Positions 19,606 to 28,141 of a stretch of DNA of 64,000 bases are shown here, piece after piece. Position numbers and translations under genes: made by a program. The notes under the pieces are model-generated. The model searched no databases. It was not told the DNA's origin and worked only from the letters and a program-made list of their open reading frames with translations. Source of the DNA: Massilia sp. ZL223 (GTDB lineage Bacteria > Pseudomonadota > Gammaproteobacteria > Burkholderiales > Burkholderiaceae_D); NCBI RefSeq assembly GCF_018119395.1, contig NZ_JAGPWD010000001.1, positions 269,796 to 333,795 on the forward strand, given 5' to 3'. How positions within the stretch are numbered: the stretch's first letter is position 1; every line of letters starts with the position of its first letter.

Positions 19606-19958
19606 AACGCCGCAACGACTACCGCGCCCGCAACCACCCGGCCTACTGGGCCTTCATGGTCAACCGCGTCGCCGGCCTCGCGCTGGCCCTGTTCCTCCCG
19701 GTGCACTTCTGGGCGCTGGGCCAGGCGATCGGCGGCGAGGCCCAGCTGGAAGGCTTCCTGCGCTTCACCGACCAGCCGCTGTTCAAGTTCGCCGAATGGG
19801 GCCTGGTGCTGCTGCTGGCCGCCCACACGGCCGGGGGCGTGCGCCTGATGCTGATCGAGTTCGGCGCCTGGAGCGGCCTGCGCAAGAACCTGATCGCCGC
19901 CAGCGCCGGTTTCGCCGCCATGACCAGCATGGCCTTCGCCCTCGCGCTGGTCTTCTGA
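19602..19958 (+). CDS. Second membrane anchor subunit of the SDH/FRD-like complex (SdhD-like)
   Basis: 118 residues, three membrane helices; NHPAYWAFMVNRVAGLALALFLPVHFWALG is typical of succinate dehydrogenase cytochrome b556-type anchors (helix I with a conserved histidine), and LLLAAHTAGGVRLMLIEFG resembles the second haem-ligating helix. Overlaps the preceding gene by 4 bp. Confidence 0.82.
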   Translation: MKRRNDYRARNHPAYWAFMVNRVAGLALALFLPVHFWALGQAIGGEAQLEGFLRFTDQPLFKFAEWGLVLLLAAHTAGGVRLMLIEFGAWSGLRKNLIAASAGFAAMTSMAFALALVF

Positions 19959-19994
19959 CCAGCCCCGCCAGCCCGAACCGAAAGGACAACAAGC

Positions 19995-20870
19995 ATGAAA
20001 ATCGATCTGCAGGCAGTCGAGGAAGCTGCCAAGGAACTCTACATCCGCGCCCTCAAGATGCTGCCGCCGGACATAAAGGGCGGCTTCGCCCGCCTCACCG
20101 AGACCGAGACCCGGCCGCGCGCCCAGGGCATCCTGGCCACCATGGTGCAGAACATCCAGGTGGCCGAGGCCAACGAGAACCTGCTGTGCCAGGACACCGG
20201 CGTCCCCATCTACAACGTCACGATCGGCCGCGGCGTCGAGGTCGACGGCCATGCGCTGAAGGCGGCGATCCGCAAGGGCTGCGAGCGGGCCACCCGCGAG
20301 CATCCGCTGCGCTCCTCGGTGGTGCACCCGATCACCCGCAAGAACGAGCACACTTCCTGCGGCGCCGAGGTGCCGGTGATCCACATCGACTTCAGCGACA
20401 AGCCGGGGGAACTCGACATCCTGATGGTCCCGAAAGGCAGCGGCTCGGAAAACAACTCCTTCCTGAAAATGGCGATTCCGGCGGAAGGCATCGCCGCCGT
20501 CAAGGCCTTCGTCATCGATTCGGTGGTGAATGCCGGCGGCAAGACCTGCCCGCCGACCGTGGTCGGCGTCGGCATCGGCGGCACCTCGGACCTGTGCGTG
20601 GCGCTGGCCAAGCGCGCCGCCATCCGCCCGCTGGGCAGCCGCTGCGAGGATCCGGAAGGAGCCAGGCTGGAAGAAGAGCTGACGGCCGCGGTCAACCGCC
20701 TCGGCGTCGGCCCGCAGGGACTGGGCGGCGATTCCACCGCCTTCGCCGTGCACATCGAGCTGGCGGCCACCCACATCACCATGAACCCGGTCGCCGTCAA
20801 CATGCAATGCCATTCGGCGCGCCGGGCGCGCGCGCGCTTCACGCCCGACGGACTCACCTACGGATACTGA
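19995..20870 (+). CDS. Class I fumarase/tartrate dehydratase-type hydro-lyase, alpha subunit
   Basis: 291 residues, the 4Fe-4S N-terminal part found as a separate subunit. Likely cluster ligands are Cys65 (LLCQDTG), Cys185 (GGKTCPP) and Cys272 (MQCHSARRA). NEHTSCGAEVPVIH and GVGIGGTSD are conserved family stretches. Such enzymes add water across fumarate-type double bonds or remove it from malate or tartrate. Between SDH-like genes and sulfolactate dehydrogenases it probably hydrates the product of the SDH-like enzyme; 3-sulfoacrylate to sulfolactate is proposed. L-tartrate dehydratase is the main alternative. Confidence 0.88.
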   Translation: MKIDLQAVEEAAKELYIRALKMLPPDIKGGFARLTETETRPRAQGILATMVQNIQVAEANENLLCQDTGVPIYNVTIGRGVEVDGHALKAAIRKGCERATREHPLRSSVVHPITRKNEHTSCGAEVPVIHIDFSDKPGELDILMVPKGSGSENNSFLKMAIPAEGIAAVKAFVIDSVVNAGGKTCPPTVVGVGIGGTSDLCVALAKRAAIRPLGSRCEDPEGARLEEELTAAVNRLGVGPQGLGGDSTAFAVHIELAATHITMNPVAVNMQCHSARRARARFTPDGLTYGY

Positions 20871-20872
20871 CC

Positions 20873-21481
20873 ATGGCCCATTACCAACTCACCATGCCGG
20901 TGACCGAAGAGCAGGTCCGGCAGCTGCGCGTCAACGATACCGTCACCCTGGAGTCGACCCTGTTCGGCATCCGCGACGCCACCCAGATCCACATGCTCGA
21001 CCGCGGCCGCAGCACCCGCTTCGACCTGGACGGCCACGCGGTGATCCATACCGCGCCGAACGTGCGCAAGGTCGAGCGCAGCGAAGCCTTCCCGGCCGGC
21101 TACCAGCCGGTCTGCATCGGCACCACCACCTCCGACCGCATGGAACGCTTCACCCGCCCGCTGATGGAACGCTTCGGCGTGCGCTTCATCGTCGGCAAGG
21201 GCGGCATGCGCGAAGGCTCGCTCGAGGCTTTCCGCGACCTGGGCGGCGCCTACCTGGCGATCGTCGGCGGCACCGCGGCCCTCGAGACCACCTGGATCGA
21301 ACAGATCGAGGACGTCGACCTCGACGACCTGAACCCGGAATCGCTGTGGAAGTTCCGGATCCGCCATTTCGGCCCGCTGCTGGTGGCGATGGACAGCCAC
21401 GGCGGCAGCCTGTACACCGAAGTCAGGGCCGACGTCGACGCACGCCGCGCCGAGGTCCTGGCCAGCCTGGGAGTCGTGTAA
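20873..21481 (+). CDS. Class I fumarase/tartrate dehydratase-type hydro-lyase, beta subunit
   Basis: 202 residues, the C-terminal domain of class I fumarases as its own chain; starts 2 bp after the alpha stop. GTTTSDRMERF and VGKGGM preserve the Thr/Arg and Lys region that contacts substrate in class I enzymes. The usual GRDAAH strand reads GIRDATQ, and the following GPTP-type turn is APNVRK. These changes in a substrate-facing region are consistent with a dicarboxylate analogue as substrate. The stop overlaps the flavoprotein start (TAATG). Confidence 0.86.
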   Translation: MAHYQLTMPVTEEQVRQLRVNDTVTLESTLFGIRDATQIHMLDRGRSTRFDLDGHAVIHTAPNVRKVERSEAFPAGYQPVCIGTTTSDRMERFTRPLMERFGVRFIVGKGGMREGSLEAFRDLGGAYLAIVGGTAALETTWIEQIEDVDLDDLNPESLWKFRIRHFGPLLVAMDSHGGSLYTEVRADVDARRAEVLASLGVV

Positions 21482-23223
21482 TGAAACCGATCAAGCGCAT
21501 CCATACGGACATCCTGATCCTGGGCTCGGGCGGCGCCGGCCTGTTCGCGGCCCTGCACGCCCACCAGGCCAACCCGGGCCTGTCGATCACGGTCGCGGTC
21601 AAGGGCTTGCTGGGCAAGTGCGGCTGCACCCGCATGGTCCAGGGCGGCTACAACGTGGCGCTGGCCGAGGGCGACTCGGTCGAGCGCCACTTCATGGACA
21701 CCATCGAAGGCAGCAAGTGGCTGGCCAACCAGGAACTGGCCTGGACCCTGGTGACCAAGGCGGTGGAGCGCATCCGCGAGCTCGAAAACGAACTGGGCTG
21801 CTTCTTCGACCGCAATCCGGACGGCACCGTGCACCAGAAGGCCTTCGCCGGCCAGACCTTCGACCGCACCGTGCACAAGGGCGACCTGACCGGCATCGAA
21901 ATCATCAACCGGCTGGCCGAGCAGGTGTGGGCGCGCGGCATCGGGCGGCTGGAGGAGCACCGCGCGGTGGAACTGGTCAAGACCGCGGACGGCGCGGCGC
22001 TGGCCGGGGTCCTGATGATCGACATGCGCAGCGGCGAATTCGTGTTCGTGCAGGCCAAGGCGGTGCTGCTGGCCACCGGCGGCGGACCGACCATGTACAA
22101 GTTCCACACGCCCTCCGGCGACAAGAGCTGCGACGGCCTGGCGATGGCCCTGCGCGCCGGCCTGCCGCTGCGCGACATGGAGATGGTGCAGTTCCACCCG
22201 ACCGGGCTGCTGGCCGGCACCCACACCCGCATGACCGGCACCGTGCTCGAGGAGGGCCTGCGCGGCGCCGGCGGCTGGCTGGTCAACGGCGAGGGCGAGC
22301 GCTTCATGAGCAACTACGATCCGCGCGGCGAGCGCGCCACCCGCGACATCGTCTCGCGCGGGATCTATTCCGAGATGCGGGCCGGCCGCACCACGCCCAA
22401 CGGCGGGGTCTACATCCAGATGTCGCACCTGGGCGTCGACAAGGTGCGCAAGCAGTTCAAGGGCATGGTCGAACGCTGCGGCGACTGCGGCTTCGACCTG
22501 GCCGGCGGCAAGGTCGAGGTGGTCCCGACCGCCCACTACATGATGGGCGGCGTGGTGTTCCGTCCCGACTGCACGACCCACCTGCACGGCCTGTTCGCCG
22601 CGGGCGAGGACACCGGCGGCGTGCATGGCGCCAACCGCCTGGGCGGCAACGGCGTGGCCAACTCCACCGTCTTCGGCGGCATCGCCGGCGAGAGCATGGC
22701 CGCATGGACCGCGCGCAACCCGGACTGGCGCGCGCCGGATGAAGACGCCATCGCGCGCAGCATCGCCGCCCACGAAGCGCCGTTCGGCCAGGCCGCCGGC
22801 AGCCTGGAGGCGATCCGCGAGGCGCTGTACGAATGCATGTGGAGCGACGTCGGCATCCTGCGCAGCGCCGCGGGCCTGCGGCGCGCCCAGGCGCGCCTGG
22901 CGGAGCTGGAGGCCCAGCTGCTGCGCACGGGGATCGCGGACGGCGAGCGCGCCTACGCCCTCAGCTGGCACGACTGGATGAACCTGCGCAACCTGATCGC
23001 CGTGAGCCAGGTGATCGCCGCCGCCGCGCTGCTGCGCCAGGATTCGCGCGGCGCTCACTTCCGCGAGGACTTCCCCCTGCCCGGCGAACTGCAGCAATCG
23101 AGCTTCACGGTGGCGCGCGCCGATGGCGATGCGCTGGTGCTGGACCGCGAGCCGGTGCGCTTCGAGCGCGTGCGTCCGGGCGAGACCATCCTGGAGGAAG
23201 AACAGGCGCCGGCGACCGCCTGA
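21481..23223 (+). CDS. SDH/FRD-like flavoprotein subunit without the FAD-linking histidine
   Basis: 580 residues, SdhA/FrdA fold. FAD-binding ILILGSGGAGLFAALHAHQ; capping domain; catalytic residues aligned with FrdA are present: His239 (FHPTG), Arg288 (RATRDIVSR), His352 (PTAHYMMGG), Arg386 (GANRLGGN). In true SdhA/FrdA the RSHT motif carries the histidine bound covalently to FAD; here it reads CGCT, with Cys49 in that place, so FAD is probably held non-covalently, as in aspartate oxidase. This argues against a duplicate SDH and for a related substrate. It pairs with the iron-sulfur and anchor subunits upstream. Confidence 0.9.
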   Translation: MKPIKRIHTDILILGSGGAGLFAALHAHQANPGLSITVAVKGLLGKCGCTRMVQGGYNVALAEGDSVERHFMDTIEGSKWLANQELAWTLVTKAVERIRELENELGCFFDRNPDGTVHQKAFAGQTFDRTVHKGDLTGIEIINRLAEQVWARGIGRLEEHRAVELVKTADGAALAGVLMIDMRSGEFVFVQAKAVLLATGGGPTMYKFHTPSGDKSCDGLAMALRAGLPLRDMEMVQFHPTGLLAGTHTRMTGTVLEEGLRGAGGWLVNGEGERFMSNYDPRGERATRDIVSRGIYSEMRAGRTTPNGGVYIQMSHLGVDKVRKQFKGMVERCGDCGFDLAGGKVEVVPTAHYMMGGVVFRPDCTTHLHGLFAAGEDTGGVHGANRLGGNGVANSTVFGGIAGESMAAWTARNPDWRAPDEDAIARSIAAHEAPFGQAAGSLEAIREALYECMWSDVGILRSAAGLRRAQARLAELEAQLLRTGIADGERAYALSWHDWMNLRNLIAVSQVIAAAALLRQDSRGAHFREDFPLPGELQQSSFTVARADGDALVLDREPVRFERVRPGETILEEEQAPATA

Positions 23224-23289
23224 ATTGGATCCCCGTGGAAACAGACATAAAAAGATTAAAAAAATGTCCAACTCATTCAGGTCATCTAG

Positions 23290-23318
23290 TTGAATTGCAT
23301 GGAAAGTTGGGCTAGTAT
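23290..23318 (+). promoter_or_regulatory. Internal promoter before the ABC importer genes
   Basis: TTGAAT (23290-23295), 17-bp spacer, TAGTAT (23313-23318), in the 203-bp gap between the flavoprotein and the binding-protein gene. It would let the importer, dehydrogenase and exporter genes be transcribed apart from the SDH-like genes. Confidence 0.5.
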
Positions 23319-23426
23319 GAACTCTCGAATTTGCATCAAGAGGCACACAGACAAAGCATTTCGCCGGGGCAGCAACAACAACCACTGCCAAAGCAGGGAC
23401 CCCACCCACTCTTGGAGGAGACATCC

Positions 23427-24434
23427 ATGCGTTTCAGATCCATCCTGCCGTACGCCGCAAGCGCCGTCCTGCTGACCACCTCGCTGGCCAGCCATGCCGA
23501 AGTCACCGAACTGAAGGTCGCAGAGCAGTATGGCATCAGCTACCTGCCGCTGATGATCATGGAAGAACAGAAGCTGGTCGAGAAGCACGCGGCCGCGGCC
23601 GGCATCCCCAACCTCAAGGTCTCGTGGGCCAAGTTCGCGGGCGGTAACGTCATGAACGACGCGCTGCTGTCCGACAGCCTGCACTTCGCGGCCGGCGGCG
23701 TGGCGCCCCTGGTGACCCTGTGGGCCAAGACCCGCACCAACTACGGCGTCAAGGCGGTGGCGGCGCTGAACTCGATGCCGCTCTACCTGAACACGCGCAA
23801 CCCGAACGTCAAGTCGATCAAGGATTTCACCGACAAGGACAAGATCGCCCTGCCGGCGGTGAAGGTCTCGATCCAGGCGGTGACCTTGCAGATGGCGGCC
23901 GAGCAGGCCTTCGGCCCCGGCAAGCAGAACCAGCTGGACAAGTTCACCGTGTCGATGAGCCACCCCGACGGCCAGGCGGCCCTGCTGTCGCCCAACAGCG
24001 AAGTCACCGCGCACTTCAGCTCGCCGCCCTTCCAGTACCAGCAGCTCGAACAGCCTGGCGTGCGCAAGGTGCTCGACTCCTACCAGGTGCTGGGCGGCCC
24101 GGGCACCTTCAACCTGGTGTGGGCGACCTCGAAATTCCGCGAAGACAATCCCAAGGTCTACGCCGCCTTCGTCAAGGCGCTCGACGAGGCGGTGGCGATG
24201 ATCAACAAGGACAAGAAGTGGGCGGCCGAGAGCTACCTGCGGATCTCGAAGGACAAGGACAGCGTCGACGACATCCTCAAGATGCTCAACGATCCGAACG
24301 TGGCCTACACCACGACCCCGCAGAATGTCGGCAAGTACGTGGACTTCATGCACAAGATCGGATCGATCAAGGTCAAGCCCGCCACGTGGAAGGACATGTT
24401 CTTCCCCAATGTGCACCACCTCCCGGGCAGCTGA
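23427..24434 (+). CDS. NitT/TauT-family ABC transporter substrate-binding protein
   Basis: 335 residues with signal peptide (cleavage after SLASHA, about residue 24) and strong GGAGGAG before the ATG. ELKVAEQYGISYLPLMIMEEQKLVEKHA and the core including FAGGNVMNDALLSDSLHFAAGGVAPLV are characteristic of periplasmic binding proteins for sulfonates, nitrate and related anions. The SsuA/TauA group captures aliphatic sulfonates, which fits the sulfolactate genes downstream. The exact ligand cannot be read from sequence. Confidence 0.88.
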   Translation: MRFRSILPYAASAVLLTTSLASHAEVTELKVAEQYGISYLPLMIMEEQKLVEKHAAAAGIPNLKVSWAKFAGGNVMNDALLSDSLHFAAGGVAPLVTLWAKTRTNYGVKAVAALNSMPLYLNTRNPNVKSIKDFTDKDKIALPAVKVSIQAVTLQMAAEQAFGPGKQNQLDKFTVSMSHPDGQAALLSPNSEVTAHFSSPPFQYQQLEQPGVRKVLDSYQVLGGPGTFNLVWATSKFREDNPKVYAAFVKALDEAVAMINKDKKWAAESYLRISKDKDSVDDILKMLNDPNVAYTTTPQNVGKYVDFMHKIGSIKVKPATWKDMFFPNVHHLPGS

Positions 24435-24491
24435 CATTCGCCTGGCATCAGGACCACGCGCTTTTCCCTGCATGAGCAAAGGAAGGAAGTC

Positions 24492-25295
24492 ATGGACATG
24501 ATTCAGAAACTGCAACCTGCCCCGTTACTCGACGTGCGCGACGTGACGCTGCAATACAAGACCAAGGCCCACCTGGTGACCGCGACCTACCGCGTGAACT
24601 TCCAGGTGTTCAAGTCGGACCGCTACGTGCTGCTCGGGCCTTCCGGCTGCGGCAAGAGCACCCTGCTGAAGGCGATCGGCGGCTACCTCAACCCCACCGA
24701 AGGCGAGATCCGGCTGAAGGACAAGCTGGTGTGCCGTCCCGGCCCTGACCGCATGATGGTGTTCCAGGAATTCGACCAGCTGCTGCCCTGGAAGACGGTC
24801 AAGGAGAACGTGATGTTCCCCCTGCTCTCTTCCGGCAAGCTGAAGGGGAAGGCGGCGGAAGACAAGGCCATGCAGTACATCGAGAAGGTGAAGCTGGCCA
24901 AGTTCGCCGACCACCACCCGCACATGCTGTCGGGCGGGATGAAGCAGCGGGTGGCGATCGCGCGCGGCATGGCGATGGAGCCGGACGTGCTGCTGATGGA
25001 CGAACCCTATGCGGCGCTCGACGCCCTCACCCGCCGCAAGATGCAGGACGAACTGCTGCAGCTGTGGGACGAGACCCATTTCACGGTGCTGTTCGTGACC
25101 CACTCGATCCCGGAAGCGATCAAGTGCGGCAGCCGCATCCTGCTGCTGTCGCCGCACCCCGGCCAGGTCAAGGCCGAACTGGCGAGCGTGCCGCGCGACG
25201 AGACCGACCCGCGGGCGGCCAAGGAGCTCGAAAACCAGATCCACCAGATGTTGTTCGCAGATGAAGTCGAAGACAAGGAGGTGCAGCATGTCTAA
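24492..25295 (+). CDS. NitT/TauT-family ABC transporter ATP-binding protein
   Basis: 267 residues. Walker A GPSGCGKST (about 54-62), Q-loop FQEFDQLLPWKTV, signature LSGGMKQRVAIARGMAMEPDVLLMDEPYAALDALTR with Walker B, and the switch histidine in FVTHSIPEA. The QLLPWKTV sequence is typical of SsuB/TauB-type ATPases. GGAAGG precedes the start. Energises the importer with the permease that overlaps its 3' end by 8 bp. Confidence 0.93.
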   Translation: MDMIQKLQPAPLLDVRDVTLQYKTKAHLVTATYRVNFQVFKSDRYVLLGPSGCGKSTLLKAIGGYLNPTEGEIRLKDKLVCRPGPDRMMVFQEFDQLLPWKTVKENVMFPLLSSGKLKGKAAEDKAMQYIEKVKLAKFADHHPHMLSGGMKQRVAIARGMAMEPDVLLMDEPYAALDALTRRKMQDELLQLWDETHFTVLFVTHSIPEAIKCGSRILLLSPHPGQVKAELASVPRDETDPRAAKELENQIHQMLFADEVEDKEVQHV

Positions 25296-26163
25296 GGATG
25301 CCGTTCTCTGGCCCCGCCCGTCCTTCCAGCGCGAAACGCTCGATTCGGCGGCGTTCGGCGTCGTGGAAAAGCCGCTCTCGGCCTTCGAGAAGCTGTACAA
25401 CTACAGCGTCGTGCGCAAGACCGCGATCCTGGTCTTCCTGATGGTGGTGTGGGAAGTCGGCGCCCGCATGCTCGGCAACGAGCTGCTGTTCCCGACCTTC
25501 GTCGCCACCGTCGAAGCCTTCTTCAGGGGCATCGCCAGCGGTGAGCTGATCCTCAAGGTGTGGGCCTCGCTCAAGGTGCTCCTGATCGGCTACTGGGCCG
25601 GCATCGCGCTGGCGGCGGTGCTGACCGCGATCGGGATCGCCTCCAAGATCGGCACCGACTTCCTCGAAACCCTGACCTCGATGTTCAACCCGCTGCCGGC
25701 GATCGCGCTGCTGCCGATCGCGCTGATCTGGTTCGGCCTGGGCAACGGCAGCCTGGTGTTCGTGCTGGTCCACTCGGTGCTGTGGGCGGTGGCGCTGAAT
25801 ACCCACTCGGGCTTCCTGGCGGTGTCCAACACCATGCGCATGGTCGGCCGCAACTACGGCCTGGGCGGCTTCACCTACGTGACCAGGATCCTGATCCCGG
25901 CCGCCTTCCCCAGCATCCTGACCGGTCTCAAGATCGGCTGGGCCTTCGCCTGGCGCACCCTGATCGCCTCCGAGCTGGTGTTCGGCGTGAGCTCCGGTTC
26001 GGGCGGCCTGGGCTGGTTCATCTACGAGAACAAGAACATGCTCGAGATCCCGAACGTGTTCGCCGGCCTGCTGACCGTGATCCTGATCGGCCTGGTGGTG
26101 GAGAACCTGGTGTTCCGCACCATCGAGAACAACACCGTGCGCAAGTGGGGCATGCAGAACTGA
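25288..26163 (+). CDS. NitT/TauT-family ABC transporter permease
   Basis: 291 residues with about six membrane helices; the EAA loop region around GGFTYVTRILIPAAFPSILTGLKIG contacts the ATPase. Start chosen at the ATG following AAGGAGG; it overlaps the ATPase gene, so the two are coupled. With the binding protein it forms a complete sulfonate-type importer. Confidence 0.92.
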   Translation: MSKDAVLWPRPSFQRETLDSAAFGVVEKPLSAFEKLYNYSVVRKTAILVFLMVVWEVGARMLGNELLFPTFVATVEAFFRGIASGELILKVWASLKVLLIGYWAGIALAAVLTAIGIASKIGTDFLETLTSMFNPLPAIALLPIALIWFGLGNGSLVFVLVHSVLWAVALNTHSGFLAVSNTMRMVGRNYGLGGFTYVTRILIPAAFPSILTGLKIGWAFAWRTLIASELVFGVSSGSGGLGWFIYENKNMLEIPNVFAGLLTVILIGLVVENLVFRTIENNTVRKWGMQN

Positions 26164-26179
26164 AGCCAGGGAGACCGAG

Positions 26180-27127
26180 ATGAAGATTGTGATCTGCGAA
26201 TTCATGGACGAGAGCGCGGTCGACGCCCTGCGCCAGCGCTTCGAGGTGCGCTACGACCCCGCGCTGGTCGACCGGCGCGCCGAGCTGGAACGGCTGCTGG
26301 CGGACGCCGAGGCGCTGGTGGTGCGCAACCGCACCCAGGTCGATGGCGGACTGCTCGACGCCGCGCCGCGGCTGCGGGTGGTCGGCCGCCTCGGGGTAGG
26401 ACTGGACAACATCGACGTGGCGGCCTGCGAGGCGCGCGGCGTGGCCGTGATCCCGGCCACCGGGGCCAACGCCCTGGCGGTGGCGGAGTACGTGGTCGCC
26501 TGCGGCATGATGCTGCTGCGCGGCGCCTACCTGTCGAGCGACGCGGTGGCGTCCGGCGCCTGGCCGCGCACCAGGCTGTCCGAGGGCCGGGAAACCGGCG
26601 GCAAGACGCTCGGCCTGGTCGGCTTCGGGGGCATCGGCCGCCTGACGGCGCGTCTGGCCAAGGGGCTCGGGATGCAGGTCGTCGCCTACGACCCGATCCT
26701 GCCCAGGGATGCGCCGGTGTGGGAAGAAACCGGCGTCAAGCGCCTCGACCTGGACATGCTGCTGGCCCAGTCCGATGTCGTCAGCCTGCATGTCCCGCTC
26801 ACCGACGCCACCCGCGGCCTGATGAACATGACGCGGATCGCCGCCATGAAGCCGGGCGCGGTCCTGATCAACACCGCGCGCGGCGGCATCGTGGACGAGA
26901 TGGCGCTCGCCGAGGCGCTGCGCCAGGGCCGCCTGGCAGGCGCCGCGCTCGACGTGTTCGGTCAGGAACCGCTGCCCGCCGGCTCGGCGCTGGCGAACGT
27001 GCCCAACCTGGTCCTGACGCCGCACATCGGCGGCGTCACGCGCGAATCGAACGAGCGCGTGAGCGCGCTGATCGCCGAGAAGGTCGCCGACCGCCTGCTG
27101 GAACTCGACGCCATGGAGCAGGCATGA
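26180..27127 (+). CDS. slcC: D-isomer-specific 2-hydroxyacid dehydrogenase, probable (S)-sulfolactate dehydrogenase (SlcC-like)
   Basis: 315 residues. Substrate domain VICEFMDESAVDAL ... VVGRLGVGLDNID; NAD-binding GLVGFGGIGRL; catalytic Arg in NTARGGIVDE, then Glu and His in PHIGGVTRESN. SlcC of Chromohalobacter belongs to this family and oxidises (S)-sulfolactate to sulfopyruvate with NAD. The adjacent ComC-like gene, TauE-like gene, sulfonate-type importer and suyAB-like genes support that role. From sequence alone a phosphoglycerate- or hydroxypyruvate-type dehydrogenase cannot be excluded. Its last codons overlap the next gene (ATGA). Confidence 0.7.
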   Translation: MKIVICEFMDESAVDALRQRFEVRYDPALVDRRAELERLLADAEALVVRNRTQVDGGLLDAAPRLRVVGRLGVGLDNIDVAACEARGVAVIPATGANALAVAEYVVACGMMLLRGAYLSSDAVASGAWPRTRLSEGRETGGKTLGLVGFGGIGRLTARLAKGLGMQVVAYDPILPRDAPVWEETGVKRLDLDMLLAQSDVVSLHVPLTDATRGLMNMTRIAAMKPGAVLINTARGGIVDEMALAEALRQGRLAGAALDVFGQEPLPAGSALANVPNLVLTPHIGGVTRESNERVSALIAEKVADRLLELDAMEQA

Positions 27128-28128
27128 CGGCCCTCTCGATGGCAGAACTGGCAGCGTTGGCCACCGATGCGCTGGTGCGCGCCGGCGCCGGTCCCGAGAT
27201 GGCGGCCGCCACGGCGCGTGCGCTGGTGGCGGCGGAAGCGCAGGGGCTGGCCTCGCATGGCCTGTCGCGCGTGGCGCAGTATGCGGGCCACCTGCGCTGC
27301 GGCCGCGTGAACGGCGAAGCGCGGCCGCGCATGCGGCAGCACAAAGCGGCGGCGCTGCTGGTCGACGCCCAGGAAGGCCTGGCCTTCCCCGCCTGCGCAC
27401 TGGCGGTGCGCGAGGCGATCCGCAGCGCGGGCGAAGCCGGCGCAGCCTTCGCCGGCGTCACCAACAGCCACCATTTCGGCGCCGCCGCCTATCACCTCGA
27501 ACCGGTGGCCGAGGCCGGGATGGTCGGCCTTGCGTTCGGCAACTCGCCGGCGGCCATGCCGGCCTGGGGCGGCAAGCGCGCGCTGTTCGGCACCAACCCG
27601 ATCGCCGCCGTCTTCCCGCGCCGCGCCGGGCCGCCGCTGGTCATCGACCTGTCGCTGTCGGAAGTCGCACGCGGCAAGCTGATGGTGGCGGCCAAGCAGG
27701 GCAAGCCGATCCCGGAAGGGTGGGCGCTCGACAAGGACGGCAACCCGACCACCGACCCGCAGGCCGGACTGGAAGGCATGATGCTGCCGGCGGGCGGCGT
27801 CAAGGGCGCGATGCTGGCGCTGGTGGTCGAGCTGCTGTGCTGCGCGCTGACCGGCGCGGCCTATGGCTTCGAGGCCGATTCCTTCTTCACCGACGAAGGC
27901 AACCGGCCGCGCATCGGCCAGGCCTTCCTGGTGATCGATCCGGGCGCGCTGGCGGGCGCCGGCGTGTTCGACGAGCGCATCGAGACCCTGGTGTCCGCCA
28001 TGCTGGCGGACGCCGACGTGCGCCTGCCGGGCCAGCGGCGCCATGCCCTTGCACTGGCCGCCGAGAAGGAAGGCATCGAGATCGCGCCGGCACTGCTCGG
28101 GCAGCTGCAGGCCCTGGCCGGCGCCTGA
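27124..28128 (+). CDS. comC: Malate/L-lactate dehydrogenase-family oxidoreductase, probable (R)-sulfolactate dehydrogenase (ComC-like)
   Basis: 334 residues of the Ldh2/ComC family, whose nucleotide fold differs from classical lactate dehydrogenase. Visible stretches: EAQGLASHGLSR with the conserved histidine, VTNSHHFGAAAYHLEPVAEAGMVGLAFGNSPAAMPAWGG, FGTNPIA, IDLSLSEVARGK, GWALDKDGNPTTDP. ComC reduces sulfopyruvate to (R)-sulfolactate. Paired with SlcC it would convert (S)- to (R)-sulfolactate, the form cleaved by SuyAB. A plain malate or ureidoglycolate dehydrogenase is the alternative. Confidence 0.72.
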   Translation: MTALSMAELAALATDALVRAGAGPEMAAATARALVAAEAQGLASHGLSRVAQYAGHLRCGRVNGEARPRMRQHKAAALLVDAQEGLAFPACALAVREAIRSAGEAGAAFAGVTNSHHFGAAAYHLEPVAEAGMVGLAFGNSPAAMPAWGGKRALFGTNPIAAVFPRRAGPPLVIDLSLSEVARGKLMVAAKQGKPIPEGWALDKDGNPTTDPQAGLEGMMLPAGGVKGAMLALVVELLCCALTGAAYGFEADSFFTDEGNRPRIGQAFLVIDPGALAGAGVFDERIETLVSAMLADADVRLPGQRRHALALAAEKEGIEIAPALLGQLQALAGA

Positions 28129-28141
28129 ACCGGGAGGAGCG

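Noticed and set aside
19995..21481. L-tartrate dehydratase (TtdAB) operon
   Set aside because: A tartrate route needs no SDH-like complex, no sulfolactate-type dehydrogenases and no TauE exporter. Kept as the main alternative substrate class, not as the call.
18551..23223. Duplicate housekeeping succinate dehydrogenase and fumarase
   Set aside because: Gene order differs from sdhCDAB, the FAD-linking His is missing, and the genes are joined to a sulfonate-type operon with its own LysR regulator.
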